Assembly (NCBI GenBank): GCA_965247075.1
Contig: CBDFGK010000002.1
Coordinates: 1,116,001-1,180,000 of the forward strand
Origin: CBDFGK01 sp965247075
GTDB lineage: Bacteria > Pseudomonadota > Gammaproteobacteria > Pseudomonadales > Halieaceae
Direction: 5' to 3'
DNA length: 64,000 nucleotides
Shown here piece by piece: positions 8,313 through 19,767 of the stretch. The notes beneath the pieces were generated by a model. The model worked only from the letters and a program-made list of their open reading frames with translations, was not told the DNA's origin and ran no database searches. A program made the position numbers and the translations under genes. Numbering within the stretch: position 1 is the first letter of the stretch; each line of letters opens with the position of its first letter.

Positions 8313-11300
8313 TTAAAAGACTATCTCGCCCTCTATGTAAATGCGGTGGTCAGCGGTAATCTGGCCTGCTTCGAGCTCGGCGACAAGTTTCAGATCAAAC
8401 CACTTGCTGCGCTGCCACTGCAGGCCCAGGCGGTAGGTGTCACCGGTGGCACCGAAGCTGAACTCACTGTAGGGCGTTACGAGGCCGGGCATCGCAGAGA
8501 CATCCATGCCGTAATCCAAACGGAGGTCCAGGTTTGGGGTGTAGTTGTTGCCATCAGTACCGCCCTGAGCCTCCAGGCCATCATCCAGCCCTTGCTGCCA
8601 GAGTCGTTCTACACCGCTGGCGGTCACTCCATAACCGGGCGTCAGGCTGAATGACAGGCCGCGCCCGTTCGCTGCGGGGCTGAGTTTGATCAGCCCGCTG
8701 AGTCCCCATTCCTCGGTATCACCCTTGCCGCCGACCAGCGCCCGTGCCCTGCCTTCTATCACCAGGCCCCCGCTATCGCTCGCATAGCGCAGGCCACCAC
8801 CCAGCTCTGCACCGGCACCGGTCTCGCCGTCGCCGCCGTCATAGCGCAGGCCGGCTTCCAGGCTGGTTTCCAATCGTGCGCCGCTATCCAGGCTGTGGCC
8901 GCGAATCGCTTCCAGGGTCATGCGCACACGGTGGGCTTGCTGAGTGATTGCGGTTATCTCTTCGCTTGCATCCACTTCCAGTTGGGTACTCAATGCCTCG
9001 GTTTTGAGCAGCACGGTGGTGGTGCCGGTTGCCATCAACACACCATTGGCGCCCAGCCCCAGGGTCTGCATGCTCAGGTCGATTGAGGGGATATCCGCTT
9101 GCGCCCCGTCTGCACTGATCTCCAGTTCGCCCTCGCCGTAGCCGAGGGTTGCCCAGAAGTCCAGACCCCCTGCTGACCAGCCCAGGTACGGATGAACACT
9201 GGTCATATCCAGGTCATAGTTGCCGCCGGCTGCCGGGCCGGGGTTGGTGTAGCCCAGTTCCACCTTGCTCCCAGAGACAGATACACCCAGGATGGTGCGC
9301 TCATTCAGGCGTGCATCCAGACCCAGTTGCAGGCTGAACAGGTCGCCGCTCCAACGCACCCCATCAGCACCTTTCAGGTCGCGGTAGTCGCCCGCCCCCC
9401 ACAGGGTCAGTTGGGTGCCGTCTGCTGCGCCTGCACCGGTTTCGTGTAGTTGCAGGACAAAATTGGAATTGTTGAGGAGCCGCTTCAGGTCAAACCGGCC
9501 ATCGGCGACGGTGCTGCCCTGGGATGTGGCGATTTCCGCCAGGCTGGAAGCACCGCCGAGGCTGGCACTGCTACCCACTCTTGAGGGCAGCCGTGCCTGC
9601 TCAATGCGCCGGGCAATAGCACTGACATTCCGGTCCGCTATGTCGCGCGCCACTTCGGGCAGAATCGCCTCATTCAGCGCAGCAAGGTCGCGGGCTACGA
9701 CGACGCGGACGATGCGGGTGACCGTCGCGGCGGCATTGCCAGCGGCATCGGATACATCATAGGTGACGCTGTATGCCCCGATAGTGTCGGTATCCACCGT
9801 GTCGCCGCCAACGATGATGCCGGCACTGAGATCGCCATCGGTATCATCACTTGCCGTGGCACCCGGGTCGGTGTAGGTGGTGCCCTGGTTGACATCAAGG
9901 GGGCTGTCTCCGAGCAGGGTAATCACCGGGGCCACTGTGTCCAGTGGCCTGGTCACGGTGATGGTTACCGTGTCGGTGGCCGAGACGGCACCATCACTCA
10001 CGGTCAGGCGGAAGACCAGCTCTGCATCGGCGCTCAGCAGGCTGGGCGCGGTGAAGCCGGGTGTGGCGGTGTCTGCCCCGCTCAGGCTGACACGCGGTGC
10101 GTCATTATCCGTCTGACTCCAGGCATAGCGCAGCGCCGCATCATCCCCATCCGGGTCGGTACCCGTGCCGCGCAGGGTAACCGTAGCCCCCTCGGCTACG
10201 GTTTGGGGCTCCCCGGCATCGGCGCCGGGGGCATCGTTCACATGGGTCACGGTGACGGTGACGGTGTCGGTGGCCGAGAGACTGCCATCACTCACGGTCA
10301 GGCGGAAGACCAGCTCCGCATCGGCGCTCAGCAGGCTGGGCGCGGTGAAGCCGGGCGTGGCGGTGTTGGCGCCGCTCAGGCTGACGGAGGTGCCGCCGGT
10401 CTGTCTCCAGGCATAGGTCAGGGTATCGTCGTCGGGATCAGAACTGCCCCTGCCGTTGAGAGTGACCGTAGCCCCCTCGGCCGCGATGGGGGGTGCCCCG
10501 GCATCGGCCACGGGCGCGGTGTTGGGCTCGGGCTCTGGGTCAGGCTCGGGAGTGGGGTCAGTGGGCCTGGGTGGCGGCGGGGTTCTGGCTTCGTTCACGG
10601 TGACCATGAAAGTCTGGCTGGCGGTGGCGCCGTTGGCATCGGTGACCGTATAGGTCAGGGTGGTGGCGCTCGTCACCGCGGTCGGCGTACCGGACAGCGT
10701 GCGGGTGCCGGCGGTAAAGGTCAGCCCGGGCACTTCGCTCAAATCGGCACTGTTCAGGCCGGTCAGGGTGTAGTTCAGGGGCGCGGTGCCGCCGCTGGCT
10801 TCCAGCAGGACCAGAGCGTCGATTGCCGTGTTCACGGTATAGCTCTGGTTGTCCGGCGCGGTCAGCGTCAGGCCGGTGTTCACGGTGACGGTGAAAATCT
10901 GGCTGGCGGTGGCGCCATTGGCATCGGTCACCCTGTAGGCCAGCGCGGTGCTCCCCACCGTGCTCGGCGTGCCGGACAGCGTGCGGGTGCCGGCGGTAAA
11001 GCTCAGGCCCGGCAGCCCGGTCAGGGTGTAGCTCAGGGGCGCGGTGCCGCCGGTGGCCGCCGGCAGGACCAGGGCGTCGATTGCCGTGTCCACGGTATAG
11101 CCCTGGGCGCCCGGCGAGGTCAGCGCCAGGCCGGCGTTCACGGTGACGGCGAAGTCGGCCGTGGCGGTGGCGCCATTAGTATCGGTGACCGTGTAGGTCA
11201 GCACGGTGACATCGGCCGTGCTCGGCGTGCCGGACAGCGTGCGGGTGCCGGCGGCAAAGGTCAGTCCGCCCGGCAGGGCGCTGCCCGCCGGCCCGGTCAG

Positions 11301-14300
11301 GGTGTAGGTCAGTGCGCCGGTGCCGCCGGTGGCCGCCGACAGGACCAGGGCGTCGATCGCCGTGTCCACGGTATAACTCGGGGCGGGCGGCGCGCTCAGC
11401 GCCAGGCCAGTGTTCACGGCGACGGTGAAGGTCTGGCTGGCGGTGGCACCGTTGGTGTCGGTCACCGTGTAGGTCAGTTCGGTGCTCGCCGCTGCGGTCG
11501 GCGTGCCGGACAGTGTGAGGCTGACGGCATCAAAGGCCAGCCCGTCCGGCAGATTGGTCAGGGCGTAGGTCAGGAGCAAGGTGCCGCCGGTGGCCTCCGG
11601 CAGAACCAGGGCGGTGATCTCGGTGTTCAAGGTATAGCTCTGGTCGCCCAGTGTGTTCAGCACTAGGCCGGTGTTCACGATGACGATGAAGGTCTGGCTG
11701 GCGGTGTCGCCATTAGTATCGGTGACCGTATAGGTCAGGGTGGTCGTCCCCGCCACGGTCGGCGTGCCGGACAGCGTGCGGGTGCCGGCGTTAAAGCTCA
11801 GGCCCGCTTGCAGGGCGCCGGTCAGGGTGTAGCTCAGGGGGCCGGTGCCGCCGCTGGCTTCCGGCAGTTGCAGGTCGGTGATCGCGGTGTTCACGGTATG
11901 GAACTGGTCGTCCGGCGCGGGCAGTGCCAGACCGGTGTTCACGGTGACGGTGAAGGTCTGGCTGGTGCTGGCATCATTGGTGTCGGTCACCGTGTAGGTC
12001 AGTTCGGTGGCCGCCGCCGCGGTCGGCGTGCCGGACAGCGTGCGGGTGCCGGCGTTAAAGCTCAGGCCCGCCGGCAGCCCGGTCAGGGCGTAGCGCAGGG
12101 TGCCGGTGCCGCCGGTGGCCGCTGGCAGGATCAGCGCGTCGATTGCCGTGTCCACGGTATAGCTCTGGTTGTCCGGCGCGGTCAGCACCAGGCCGGCGTT
12201 CACGGTGACGGTAAAGTCGGCCGTGGCGGTGGCGGCGGTGGCATCGGTGACCGTATAGGTCAGGGTGGTGGTCGCCTCCGTGCCCGGCGTGCCGGACAGC
12301 GTGCGGCTGGCTGCGGTAAAGGTCAGACCCGTCGGCAGGGCGCCGTCCGCCGGCCCGGTCAGGACGTAGGTCAGCGGCGCGGTGCCGCCGGTGGCCGCCG
12401 GCAGGGTCAGGTCGACCGCCGTGCCCAGAGTATAGCTCTGGGTGCCCGGCGCGGTCAGTGCCACGGCGGCGGTGGCACTGCCGACCGCGCTCGCCGCAGT
12501 CGCGGGACCCATATTCGCTGGGGCGGCGGTGTCCATCACGCTGTTGGCGGTAAGGGTCAGGGTGAAGGCTGTCGCTCGCGGGATGATGCTGATGGTGTAG
12601 GTGGCGCTGGGGCCGCTGGCCGGGGTCACGCTATTCACCACGAGGTCGCCGGACGCCACAATGTTGCTGGAAACGGAGAAATCACCCACCGCCAAACCGG
12701 TTACCGCCTCGGAGAAGGTAATGTCGTAATCCTGCGCCGTGCCAATCACACCTTCGGCAATGGTGCCGAGGGTCACCGTCGGCGGAGTGGTGTCCGTCAC
12801 GGCAGGTGCTTCATCAGGTACTTCGTCAGATGTTATCGGCGCTGAATGGTCACCAACAGGGTTACCCTCAGCAAAACCACGTATACCAATTGCATCAGCA
12901 TCATTTACTGTGTCAAAAAGTGGATCAGTAGTGGCAAAAGTATGTGGACTAGTGACAAGATCAATAATTTCCGCATCAGCCACACCTGTTTTAATTGCAT
13001 AAATAGTAAAATCGGAACCACCTATATTATCCCAAGATACTTTGATGGAATTATCAGGTAGTCTTTCAACTGTTACCGTTGGTGCAGGTGTAGTGACAGG
13101 TGCTGCATCAGTCCTTGCAGAAAACTCTGTAGAAGTACTTGTCCCAGCAGAGTTTATTGCTGCAATGGTATACTTATACTCTGTGTCAGCCTCCAGGTTC
13201 TCATCAGTGGCAGTCAGTTCAGGGGTTGTTGGCACATTAACATCACCGCCTGCAACAACTCTGGTCACGGTGTAACGGTCGGCATTATCCACTGCGACCC
13301 ATGAGAGCGTTATGCTGTTATGAGTAGTTGCCTTGATAACAAGTGTCGCTAAGTCAGGTGCAGGTGTAGCAAGAGTGGTTGCATCAACCTCGTTGGAATT
13401 ATCACTTGTCCCGGCAGAATTTGTTGCGGTAACGACATACTTATACGTTGTCTCAGGAGTCAGGCCAGTATCAGTGGCAGTCAGTTCATTGGTTGCTGTT
13501 GCCACTGCTACATTAGCACCGCCGGCAACAACTCTGGTCAGGGTATAACTGTCCGCATTATCCACTGCAGTCCATTCAAGCACTACACTGGCATCAGTGA
13601 TTGTTCCCGCAGAAAGCATAGGTGGTTCAGGCGCGGTCGCGGTCACCGGCGCACTCACGGTCACGGTGCGGGTCTTCGTGGCGACATTGCCGGCGCGGTC
13701 GGTCGCGGTGTAGGTAATGGGGTAGTCGGCGGGGGTGTTGGGGTCCACTGCGCCACTCGGGGTGGGCGTGGGGACACTGACATCCACATTATCCGTGGCG
13801 GTGGCGCCCTGCTCTGTGTATGCCTCGCCCGCAGCCAGAACGACAGGCGCGTCGCCACCGGTCAGGGTGATAGTGGGCGCGGTCAAATCAATTCGAATCG
13901 CACTATCGTCAGTTATCTGTGCGGTATTACCGGCGGGCCCAGCGGCTGTCAGTGTGCCGGTGCTATAACTCACCACCGCGCCTTCATCAGTAACCTCTGC
14001 CGCGGCCACCGTGTAGGTTGCGGTATACACATTGCCCGCTGTGCCAGTCGGCGTGATGGGCTGCCCGGCGATGGTAACGACCGGGACGCTTGCCAATGCC
14101 ACATTGACCGCGAAAGCCAGGGTCAGGGTGTCGCCTGCTTTGGCGCGTTGTGGGTCGGCGTTGTTGGTAGTCAGCGCGGGCACTGCGGTAAAGGCAAGAG
14201 CGGCGGTGGCACTGCCGCTCGCGCTCGCCGCGTTCGCGGGACCCATGTTCGGGGTGTCGGCGGTGTCCATCACACTGTCGGCGGCAAGGGTCAGGGTGAA

Positions 14301-16158
14301 GGCTGTCGCTTGCGGGGTGATGCTGATGGTGTAGGTGGTGCCGGGGCCGCTGGCCGGGGTCACACTATTCACCACGAGGTCGCCGGATGCCACAATGTTG
14401 TTGGAAACGGAGAAATCACCCACCGCCAAACCGGTTACCGCCTCGTCGAAGGTAATGTCGTGATCCTGCGCCGTGCCAATCACACCTGCGGCGGGGTCGT
14501 CAAAGGTTACAACCGTCGGCGCGGTGGTGTCGACCGGCGCGCTTACGGTGATGACTACCGTGTCGGTGTGGCTGGCACCGACCGAATCGGTGACGGTCAG
14601 GGTGAAGGTATAAGCCCCAGCCGCAGTCGGCGTGAAGGTCGGGCTTTCCGCGGTGGCATCAGGCAAAGTAATTGCCGTGGCGGGCGTGGTGCCATTGGTC
14701 AAGGTATGCTCCCAGGCATAACTCAGCGTATCGCCGACATGGCTATTGGGGTCGCTGCTGCCAGAGCCGTCCAGGGCTACCGGCGCATTAGTAGCCGCAG
14801 CGTCATCGTCCCCGGCATCTGCCACCGGCGCGGTGTTGCGGGTCGCGGTAACGGAGTAGGTTGTTGAGACACCGCCATTGGTAACCGCGATGTTGTAGGT
14901 GGCGCTGGTACCGGCAAAGACGCGTGTCGATGTCGATCCACTACGAATCACACCACCACTAACCCGATCGACCTCAATGACCACGGTGCCGACACGGAAG
15001 GTTGGCGTAAAGCTGATACTGTTCACACCAGTGCCCACGATGACGTTGTAGGCCGTGATGGCGGGATCAAAGTCGGGCATCAAGGTGCCAGGCGAAACAG
15101 TCAAAGCCGACAGGGTCACCGGCTCGGTCACGGTCACGGTGCGGGTCAACTGCACGGCATCATTACCGGCGGTATCCTGCGCATCGTAGGTAAGGTCGTA
15201 GGTGCCGGCGGTGGTGGTGTCCAGTGTATCGCCACCCACCCTGAGCCTGACGCTGGTATCCAGAATATCCGAGACGCTGGCTTGCTCTGTGTAGGTTTGA
15301 CCCGCAGTCAGGGTGATGTCTCCCCCATTCAGGTTGATGGTTGGCCGCGTGGAATCAAAGGTAAATGCGGCAAGACCGGCAAAACCGGAAGTAACGCCAT
15401 TCACGGTCTGGCGCACTCGCACCTGATCGTCGGTATATTTGCCGTCGGGCAATCCGAAACGAAGATCGGGGGCGGCATTAGCGTTGTCCACTCTAGTGCG
15501 AGCGTAATTATCAGCACCGCCATCGATGGATATTCCCCAGGTGTCCCCCCTGCTGGCATCAAAATTACTCGCCAAAGTAATAAGTATCCCTCTTTGTCCG
15601 GTGATGCGGTCCCTATCACTGGCACCCGTGTCCGGACCCGCCAGGGCGATGGTGGGGGGCTGGATAAGTTTTTTATAGGTATAGGTCACCGCGTTAGCGG
15701 GACCCAAGACGCCGTTAAGGCTTACGGAGTTCGCGGCAAGGGTTATGGTGAAAATATCCTCTTCCGGGGTGAAGCGGATGAAAGCTGTATTGCCGGTAGA
15801 ACTAAGGCGGTCTGTCAGTTTACCGCCAGTAGAAGAGAAATCTTGTGGTGTTAAGCCCCGAATCGCAGTAGCAACATTAGGACCGTTAACAATACCGTTG
15901 AAGGTAAGCCCGATAATCCCTTCGCTACCAATCGAAGGAATCGTAGCAGGGGTGAGCCACGTCGCCGTCGGTGCAGTTTGCGCGTGTGCCGTGTTTATTC
16001 CAAAAGTGAACGGGACGGCGGTGCTAATCGCCAGCATCAGGAGGATGAGCCGGCAACTTCGCGAGAGAAAAGTGGGGGGGGGGGGGGGGGGGGGGGGTGA
16101 TACCTATTGCTACCGGCAACGCAGAGGCATAAACGAAATGGGTGATGAGTTTGTTCAT
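8313..16158 (-). CDS. Giant repeat-rich autotransporter adhesin, start separated from body by a C(24) tract
   Basis: A type Va-like secreted surface protein of about 2,600 aa. From the internal ATG at 16037 the open frame is 2,574 codons. A signal-like hydrophobic segment ends THAQTAP. Then come Ig-like and DUF5011-type modules, PKD-like modules, two near-identical blocks (VIGTAQDHDITFDEAVTGL and VIGTAQDYDITFSEAVTGL), three FN3 domains (about residues 800-1080), seven putative-Ig (He_PIG) repeats (about 1190-1815), a Pro/Glu linker, two more PKD copies, one more Ig-like domain, and a C-terminal autotransporter beta-barrel (about 2200-2574) ending in Phe. The best start is ATG 16158 (MNKLITHFVYASALPVAIG, AAGG upstream), but the following 24 C shift it out of frame, giving a 44-aa product. 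With 23 or 26 C the frame joins through SRSCRLILLMLAISTAV, which restores the basic start of the signal peptide. The function is probably adhesion. Confidence 0.85.
10590..12450 (-). repeat. Seven tandem putative-Ig (He_PIG) coding repeats
   Basis: Seven units of about 255-275 bp encode the pattern L-x-A-P-x-x-Q-S-Y-T-V-x-T-A-I-D-A-L-x-L-P-A-A-T-G-G-T, then the cores LTYTLTG and TRTLSGTP, then LTYTVTDTNGATASQTFTVTVN. The DNA of the units is close enough to allow slippage or unequal crossing-over. Unit boundaries are only approximate by eye. Confidence 0.8.
16074..16097. repeat. Homopolymer G(24)/C(24) in the 5' coding region of the autotransporter
   Basis: A run of 24 G on the given strand reads as C(24) in the coding strand, 20 codons after the ATG at 16158. 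Only lengths of 3n+2 (23, 26) put the start in frame with the 2,570-codon body; 24 and 25 both hit early stops. Tracts of this kind in the start of surface-protein genes are classic contingency loci. The exact length in an assembly is uncertain. Confidence 0.85.
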
Positions 16159-16167
16159 GGTGTTTGC

Positions 16168-16197
16168 CTTATAGTGTATCAGGGTATTATGTATCAA
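16168..16197 (-). promoter_or_regulatory. Possible promoter of the autotransporter gene
   Basis: On the minus strand TTGATA (16197-16192) and TATAAG (16173-16168) are separated by 18 bases. The predicted transcript start would lie only a few bases before the ATG at 16158, which is unusually close. Either the promoter or the start assignment may be wrong. Confidence 0.25.
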
Positions 16198-16452
16198 TAA
16201 TTCCACTGGATTACACCTATTTGTTTGTTGCTAACACTATTTTTTCTATTTCTCGCAATGCTCAGGGTCGCCGCCGCAAATCCCGCAGGCTCCGGCAAGG
16301 CCAATTTTGTTGAGGCCGCCGCAGGAACCTGATATTGGCGCCCGACCACGCATCAACACACGCAGGGATAAGGTAACGCTCACTGATTTTCTCCACGCTG
16401 ACCATGATTGCTTCGCAGTAGGTGCTATTCGCTTCCTGCAGTTTTCTTGTGT
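16198..16452. other. Intergenic stretch between autotransporter and sppA
   Basis: About 255 bases. A 69-codon open frame on the minus strand (16262-16471, ending LRDLRRRP) has no recognisable family and no clear ribosome-binding site, and overlaps the sppA end. I see no convincing gene, RNA or terminator here. Confidence 0.4.
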
Positions 16453-18285
16453 TTATGGATTCATGGGGCAATTGCCGCAGATGACATAGGCGCCCTGTGG
16501 ATCATTGAGCTTGCTGAGAAATTCCATATCCTGCCGGAGCTGGCTGGTAATCCTCGCAATGGGGTCGATACTCAGGGGCGATTTCAATACCGGGGCCTGC
16601 GCCGCCATAAGCTCCCGTAACAACATGTCCAGGGTGCTCTGCTCCGGCTCCACGTACCAGACCGAGTAGTCATCGACTTCTGCCAGTGCCGCCGCCGCAG
16701 CAATGGCTTGTTCCAGGTCGCCCAGGTGATCTACCAGTCCTATCTCCAGGGCCGCTTCACCGCTCCAGACACGGCCCTGCGCAATTTCATGCACGGCCTC
16801 GGTGGTCATGTCACGACCCCGCGCGACGCCCGCAAGAAACTCACGGTAGCCGGCTTCAATAACCGATTGGATAACCTCAGCGGCCAGTGGCGAAATGCCG
16901 CGTTCAAGACTGGCGCCGCCGGCCAGCGGCGTGGTGGACACCCCATCACTGCTAATGCCGTAACGGGCCAGGGTTTTTTCGAAGGTGGGTATCACGCCAA
17001 AAATGCCAATCGATCCGGTCACGGTGGTGGGCAGAGCCCAGATTTCATCTGCTGTGGCAGAAATCCAGTAGCCGCCGGAGGCGGCCACCGAACCCATGGA
17101 GGCCACCACGGGAATGCCATCTTCCTGGATATACTCCAGTTCACGGCGGATTATTTCTGATGCTGTTTTACTGCCGCCACCGGAATCGACGCGCAGTACT
17201 ATCGCCTTTACATCTTCGTTATCGTAGGCTTGGCGGATTAGCTCTGTCAGCGACAGGCTGCCGATGGTGCCGGCCTTGGCGTGCCCATCGACGATTGTAC
17301 CGACGGCGGTTATGACGGCAATTTTATTGGCCTTTGGTGCCTCGGGGGTTCTAGCCAGGGCGAGATAATCCAGGAAACCAATGCCACGATAGTCACCGGA
17401 TTCTTCGTCCTCACCCGCCAGCTCTACCAGCATGGCACGGCTTTCATCATTGGTGACCAGTTTGTCTACCAGTCCGACGGCCAGCGAAATGCGGGCGAGA
17501 TTGCCCCCGGACTCAGCCAACAGGCCCGGTATGTTTTGCATGGCATCGTCGATGCTGTTGTCGGGTAACTGCCGGGCCGCTTCCAGGTTCTGGGTATAGG
17601 CGGCCCACCAGTTGTTGATGATGCCCAGCCTGGCCTCCCTGTCTTCATCGGACATGCTATCCCGGAAGAAGGGTTCTACCGCCGATTTGTATTTGCCTAC
17701 CTTGAACAGGTTAATCGATACATCAAAGTTCTCCAGCAGGGTCTTGTAGTAGGTTCGATACATACTAAATCCCTGGGGCAGGGCAAAACCCTCTGGATTG
17801 AGGAAAACTTCATCCGCCTGGGCGGCCAATAACAGAGCCGATTGGTTGTAAGCCATGCCTATCGCCACCACACGCTTGCCAGAAGATTTGAAATCGACGA
17901 TGGCGTTGGCGATGCGCTGCAGTTTTGGCAACGGGTCACCTTGCAGTTCATCCAGGTGCAGTACCAGCGACTGAATGCGATCGTCGTCCCTGGCCAGTTG
18001 CAAGGCGTCGATAATGTCTTTGACCAACGTTTCGTCAGGTTTCCCTCGAGCTTGCAGCAGAGCCTCGAATTCGAGGGCGGTTTTTTGCTCGACCAGCAGG
18101 CCGCTGGGATTGAGTATCAGGGCGCCACCATCGGGAATTTCAGGCCCCTGTTGTTCACTGATGGAAACCAATACGGCAATAATCAAAATTATTGACAAGA
18201 GTCCGAATACCAGGGTCTGCGCGGCTTTCAGTGAATTCCACAGAAATCGCAACCAGCTGCGGGGAGAGAGAATATTCATAGTCAT
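16453..18285 (-). CDS. sppA: Signal peptide peptidase SppA, 67-kDa type
   Basis: An inner-membrane serine protease with a Ser-Lys dyad that degrades cleaved signal peptides in the periplasm. The protein has 610 residues with one N-terminal membrane anchor (about residues 22-41). It has two tandem S49 domains, as in E. coli SppA. The first domain holds the general-base Lys in KVGKYKSAVEPF (Lys 200). The second holds the nucleophile Ser in SMGSVAASGGYW, with VLRVDSGGGSKTASE upstream and TTVTGSIGIFGV after. I start at ATG 18285 because AGGAG lies 7 bases upstream. Length and motifs are complete. The gene stands alone with an IS256 transposase scrap upstream. Confidence 0.93.
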   Translation of the reverse strand: MTMNILSPRSWLRFLWNSLKAAQTLVFGLLSIILIIAVLVSISEQQGPEIPDGGALILNPSGLLVEQKTALEFEALLQARGKPDETLVKDIIDALQLARDDDRIQSLVLHLDELQGDPLPKLQRIANAIVDFKSSGKRVVAIGMAYNQSALLLAAQADEVFLNPEGFALPQGFSMYRTYYKTLLENFDVSINLFKVGKYKSAVEPFFRDSMSDEDREARLGIINNWWAAYTQNLEAARQLPDNSIDDAMQNIPGLLAESGGNLARISLAVGLVDKLVTNDESRAMLVELAGEDEESGDYRGIGFLDYLALARTPEAPKANKIAVITAVGTIVDGHAKAGTIGSLSLTELIRQAYDNEDVKAIVLRVDSGGGSKTASEIIRRELEYIQEDGIPVVASMGSVAASGGYWISATADEIWALPTTVTGSIGIFGVIPTFEKTLARYGISSDGVSTTPLAGGASLERGISPLAAEVIQSVIEAGYREFLAGVARGRDMTTEAVHEIAQGRVWSGEAALEIGLVDHLGDLEQAIAAAAALAEVDDYSVWYVEPEQSTLDMLLRELMAAQAPVLKSPLSIDPIARITSQLRQDMEFLSKLNDPQGAYVICGNCPMNP

Positions 18286-18340
18286 GACAGTGCTCCTGGA
18301 GGGATTTATCAATCCTAGTCGTTTGTGGAGGCGGTTTCAA

Positions 18341-18499
18341 TTCATTGACACCCATGATGACCAGGGCGCACAGCCTGCCCTGTTCAGCTCTCAGGCCGCT
18401 GTAGACACCATCGGCCCAGATATAGGCCCACTGCTCCTTGTCCAGCCGTTCAGTCAATGGATCAACACTCGCTTCTCGACACTTTGGCGCACTTTCCAA
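18341..18499 (-). pseudogene. IS256-family (mutator-type) transposase fragment
   Basis: A frame of about 53 codons contains WAYIWADGVYSGLRAEQGRL followed by CALVIMGVNE. This is the segment around the first catalytic Asp of IS256/mutator transposases (typical form Y-x-W-x-D-G-x-Y-x-x-x-R). Nothing of the rest survives and no terminal repeats are visible. It fills the gap between sppA and the acyl-CoA dehydrogenase gene. Confidence 0.7.
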
Positions 18500-18584
18500 A
18501 ACGAATGGCGCTTAATCACAGGCCATAGGAATGCACTGAACATACCATGACGGACACTTTTCTTGGCTGTTACAGGAGTTTGTC

Positions 18585-19757
18585 ATGTCACTGGATTTTG
18601 ATTCGGCGCGATTACCCAATCCCAATTTCACCGCAGACCATGAGGCCTGGCGTACCCAACTGCGTCGATTCGTTGACGCGGAAATTATGCCCTATGCGGA
18701 AGACTGGGACGAGCAAGGCGAAATACCCATCGAACTGTGGCCCAAGGCGGCACAGATCGGCTTGCTGGGTATGGGCTACCCGGAAGAATTTGGCGGTGCC
18801 AAAGAGGGTATTGATTCCTGGCACAGCCTGATTACCAATGAAGAGTTGGCTCGCGTCGGTGTCGGCGGCATACCGGCCAGCCTGATGGTGCACGGCATAG
18901 GTCTGCCACCGGTTATTAACTGGGGCAGCGAGGCCATGCAGCAGATGGTCGCACCGGCGGTTATTGCCGGCGAGAAGCATATTGCCCTGGGTATCACCGA
19001 ACCCGGTGGCGGCTCGGATGTAGCCCAGTTGACCACCACCGCAGGGCGCGACGGTGATCACTTCGTCGTCAACGGCTCCAAGACATTTATCACCGGTGGC
19101 ATGCGCGCCAACTGGGTCTCCACCGCAGTGCGTACCGGCGGTGAGGGCGGCAGGGGCGTATCCATGTTGCTTATTCCCACCGATAGTGAAGGCTTCTCCC
19201 GCACCCAGTTGGATAAAAAGCAGGGCTGGTGGGCCTCTGATACCGCCACCCTCTATTTCGACAACGTCCGGGTGCCGGTGGAAAACCTGATCGGCGAGGA
19301 GAATCACGGCTTCAAGGTCATTATGACTAATTTCAACGGCGAGCGTATGGGTATGGCCGCGGCGATGGAAGCCCTGGGTCGGGTTTGTCTTGAAGAAGCT
19401 GTTGAGTGGGCGCGCGAGCGCAAAACCTTCGGCCAGCGCCTCGCGGATCATCAGGTTATCCGTCACAAGATTGCCCAGATGAAGCAAAAGCTCAATGCCA
19501 CGCAATGCTATATACGCGCCTGCTATGAATCTATTGAAGCGGGCAATCCCAATCCGGGCGATATTGCCCTGCTCAAGGTGCAGGCCAGTGAAACCATGGA
19601 ATTCTGCGCCCGCGAGGCCATGCAGATTCTGGGTGGCATCGGCTATATGCGTGGCAACCGGGTTGAACGCATTTACCGGGAAGTGCGGGTCAACGCCATA
19701 GGCGGCGGTTCAGAAGAAATCATGCGCGATCTGGCAGCACGCCAATACGGGCTATAA
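18585..19757 (+). CDS. Acyl-CoA dehydrogenase (branched-substrate type)
   Basis: An FAD enzyme introducing an alpha,beta double bond into an acyl-CoA. The 390-aa protein has the full fold: N-terminal helices, the middle beta domain (ALGITEPGGGSD, GSKTFITGG) and the C-terminal helical domain (RERKTFGQRLADHQVIRHKIAQM, MQILGGIGYMRGNRVERIYRE). In medium-chain enzymes the catalytic Glu lies in YEGT near the C-terminus; here that spot reads IGGGSEE. The alternative helix carries Glu 253 in FNGERMGMAAA, the arrangement of isovaleryl-CoA dehydrogenase, which suits branched substrates. It is first gene of the operon running to atuA, and a citronellyl-CoA (AtuD-like) role is the likeliest reading. Confidence 0.88.
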   Translation: MSLDFDSARLPNPNFTADHEAWRTQLRRFVDAEIMPYAEDWDEQGEIPIELWPKAAQIGLLGMGYPEEFGGAKEGIDSWHSLITNEELARVGVGGIPASLMVHGIGLPPVINWGSEAMQQMVAPAVIAGEKHIALGITEPGGGSDVAQLTTTAGRDGDHFVVNGSKTFITGGMRANWVSTAVRTGGEGGRGVSMLLIPTDSEGFSRTQLDKKQGWWASDTATLYFDNVRVPVENLIGEENHGFKVIMTNFNGERMGMAAAMEALGRVCLEEAVEWARERKTFGQRLADHQVIRHKIAQMKQKLNATQCYIRACYESIEAGNPNPGDIALLKVQASETMEFCAREAMQILGGIGYMRGNRVERIYREVRVNAIGGGSEEIMRDLAARQYGL

Positions 19758-19767
19758 GGAGATGACA

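Noticed and set aside
10590..12450. Regularly spaced repeats as a possible CRISPR array
   Set aside because: Units are ~260 bp, in frame and diverging like protein domains; there are no short identical repeats with unique spacers.
10203..12845. Long plus-strand open frames (487 and 345 codons) rich in Gly, Arg and Gln
   Set aside because: They are antisense to the autotransporter repeats, repeat with the same period, and encode low-complexity sequence without family features.
16074..16097. Poly-G purely as a sequencing artefact
   Set aside because: The length may be wrong, but the coding-like sequence on both sides and a proper signal peptide when in frame argue that a long tract really exists here. 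Kept as a finding with that caveat.
18612..19505. 297-codon minus-strand frame opposite the first acyl-CoA dehydrogenase
   Set aside because: Shadow of a gene with complete enzyme motifs.
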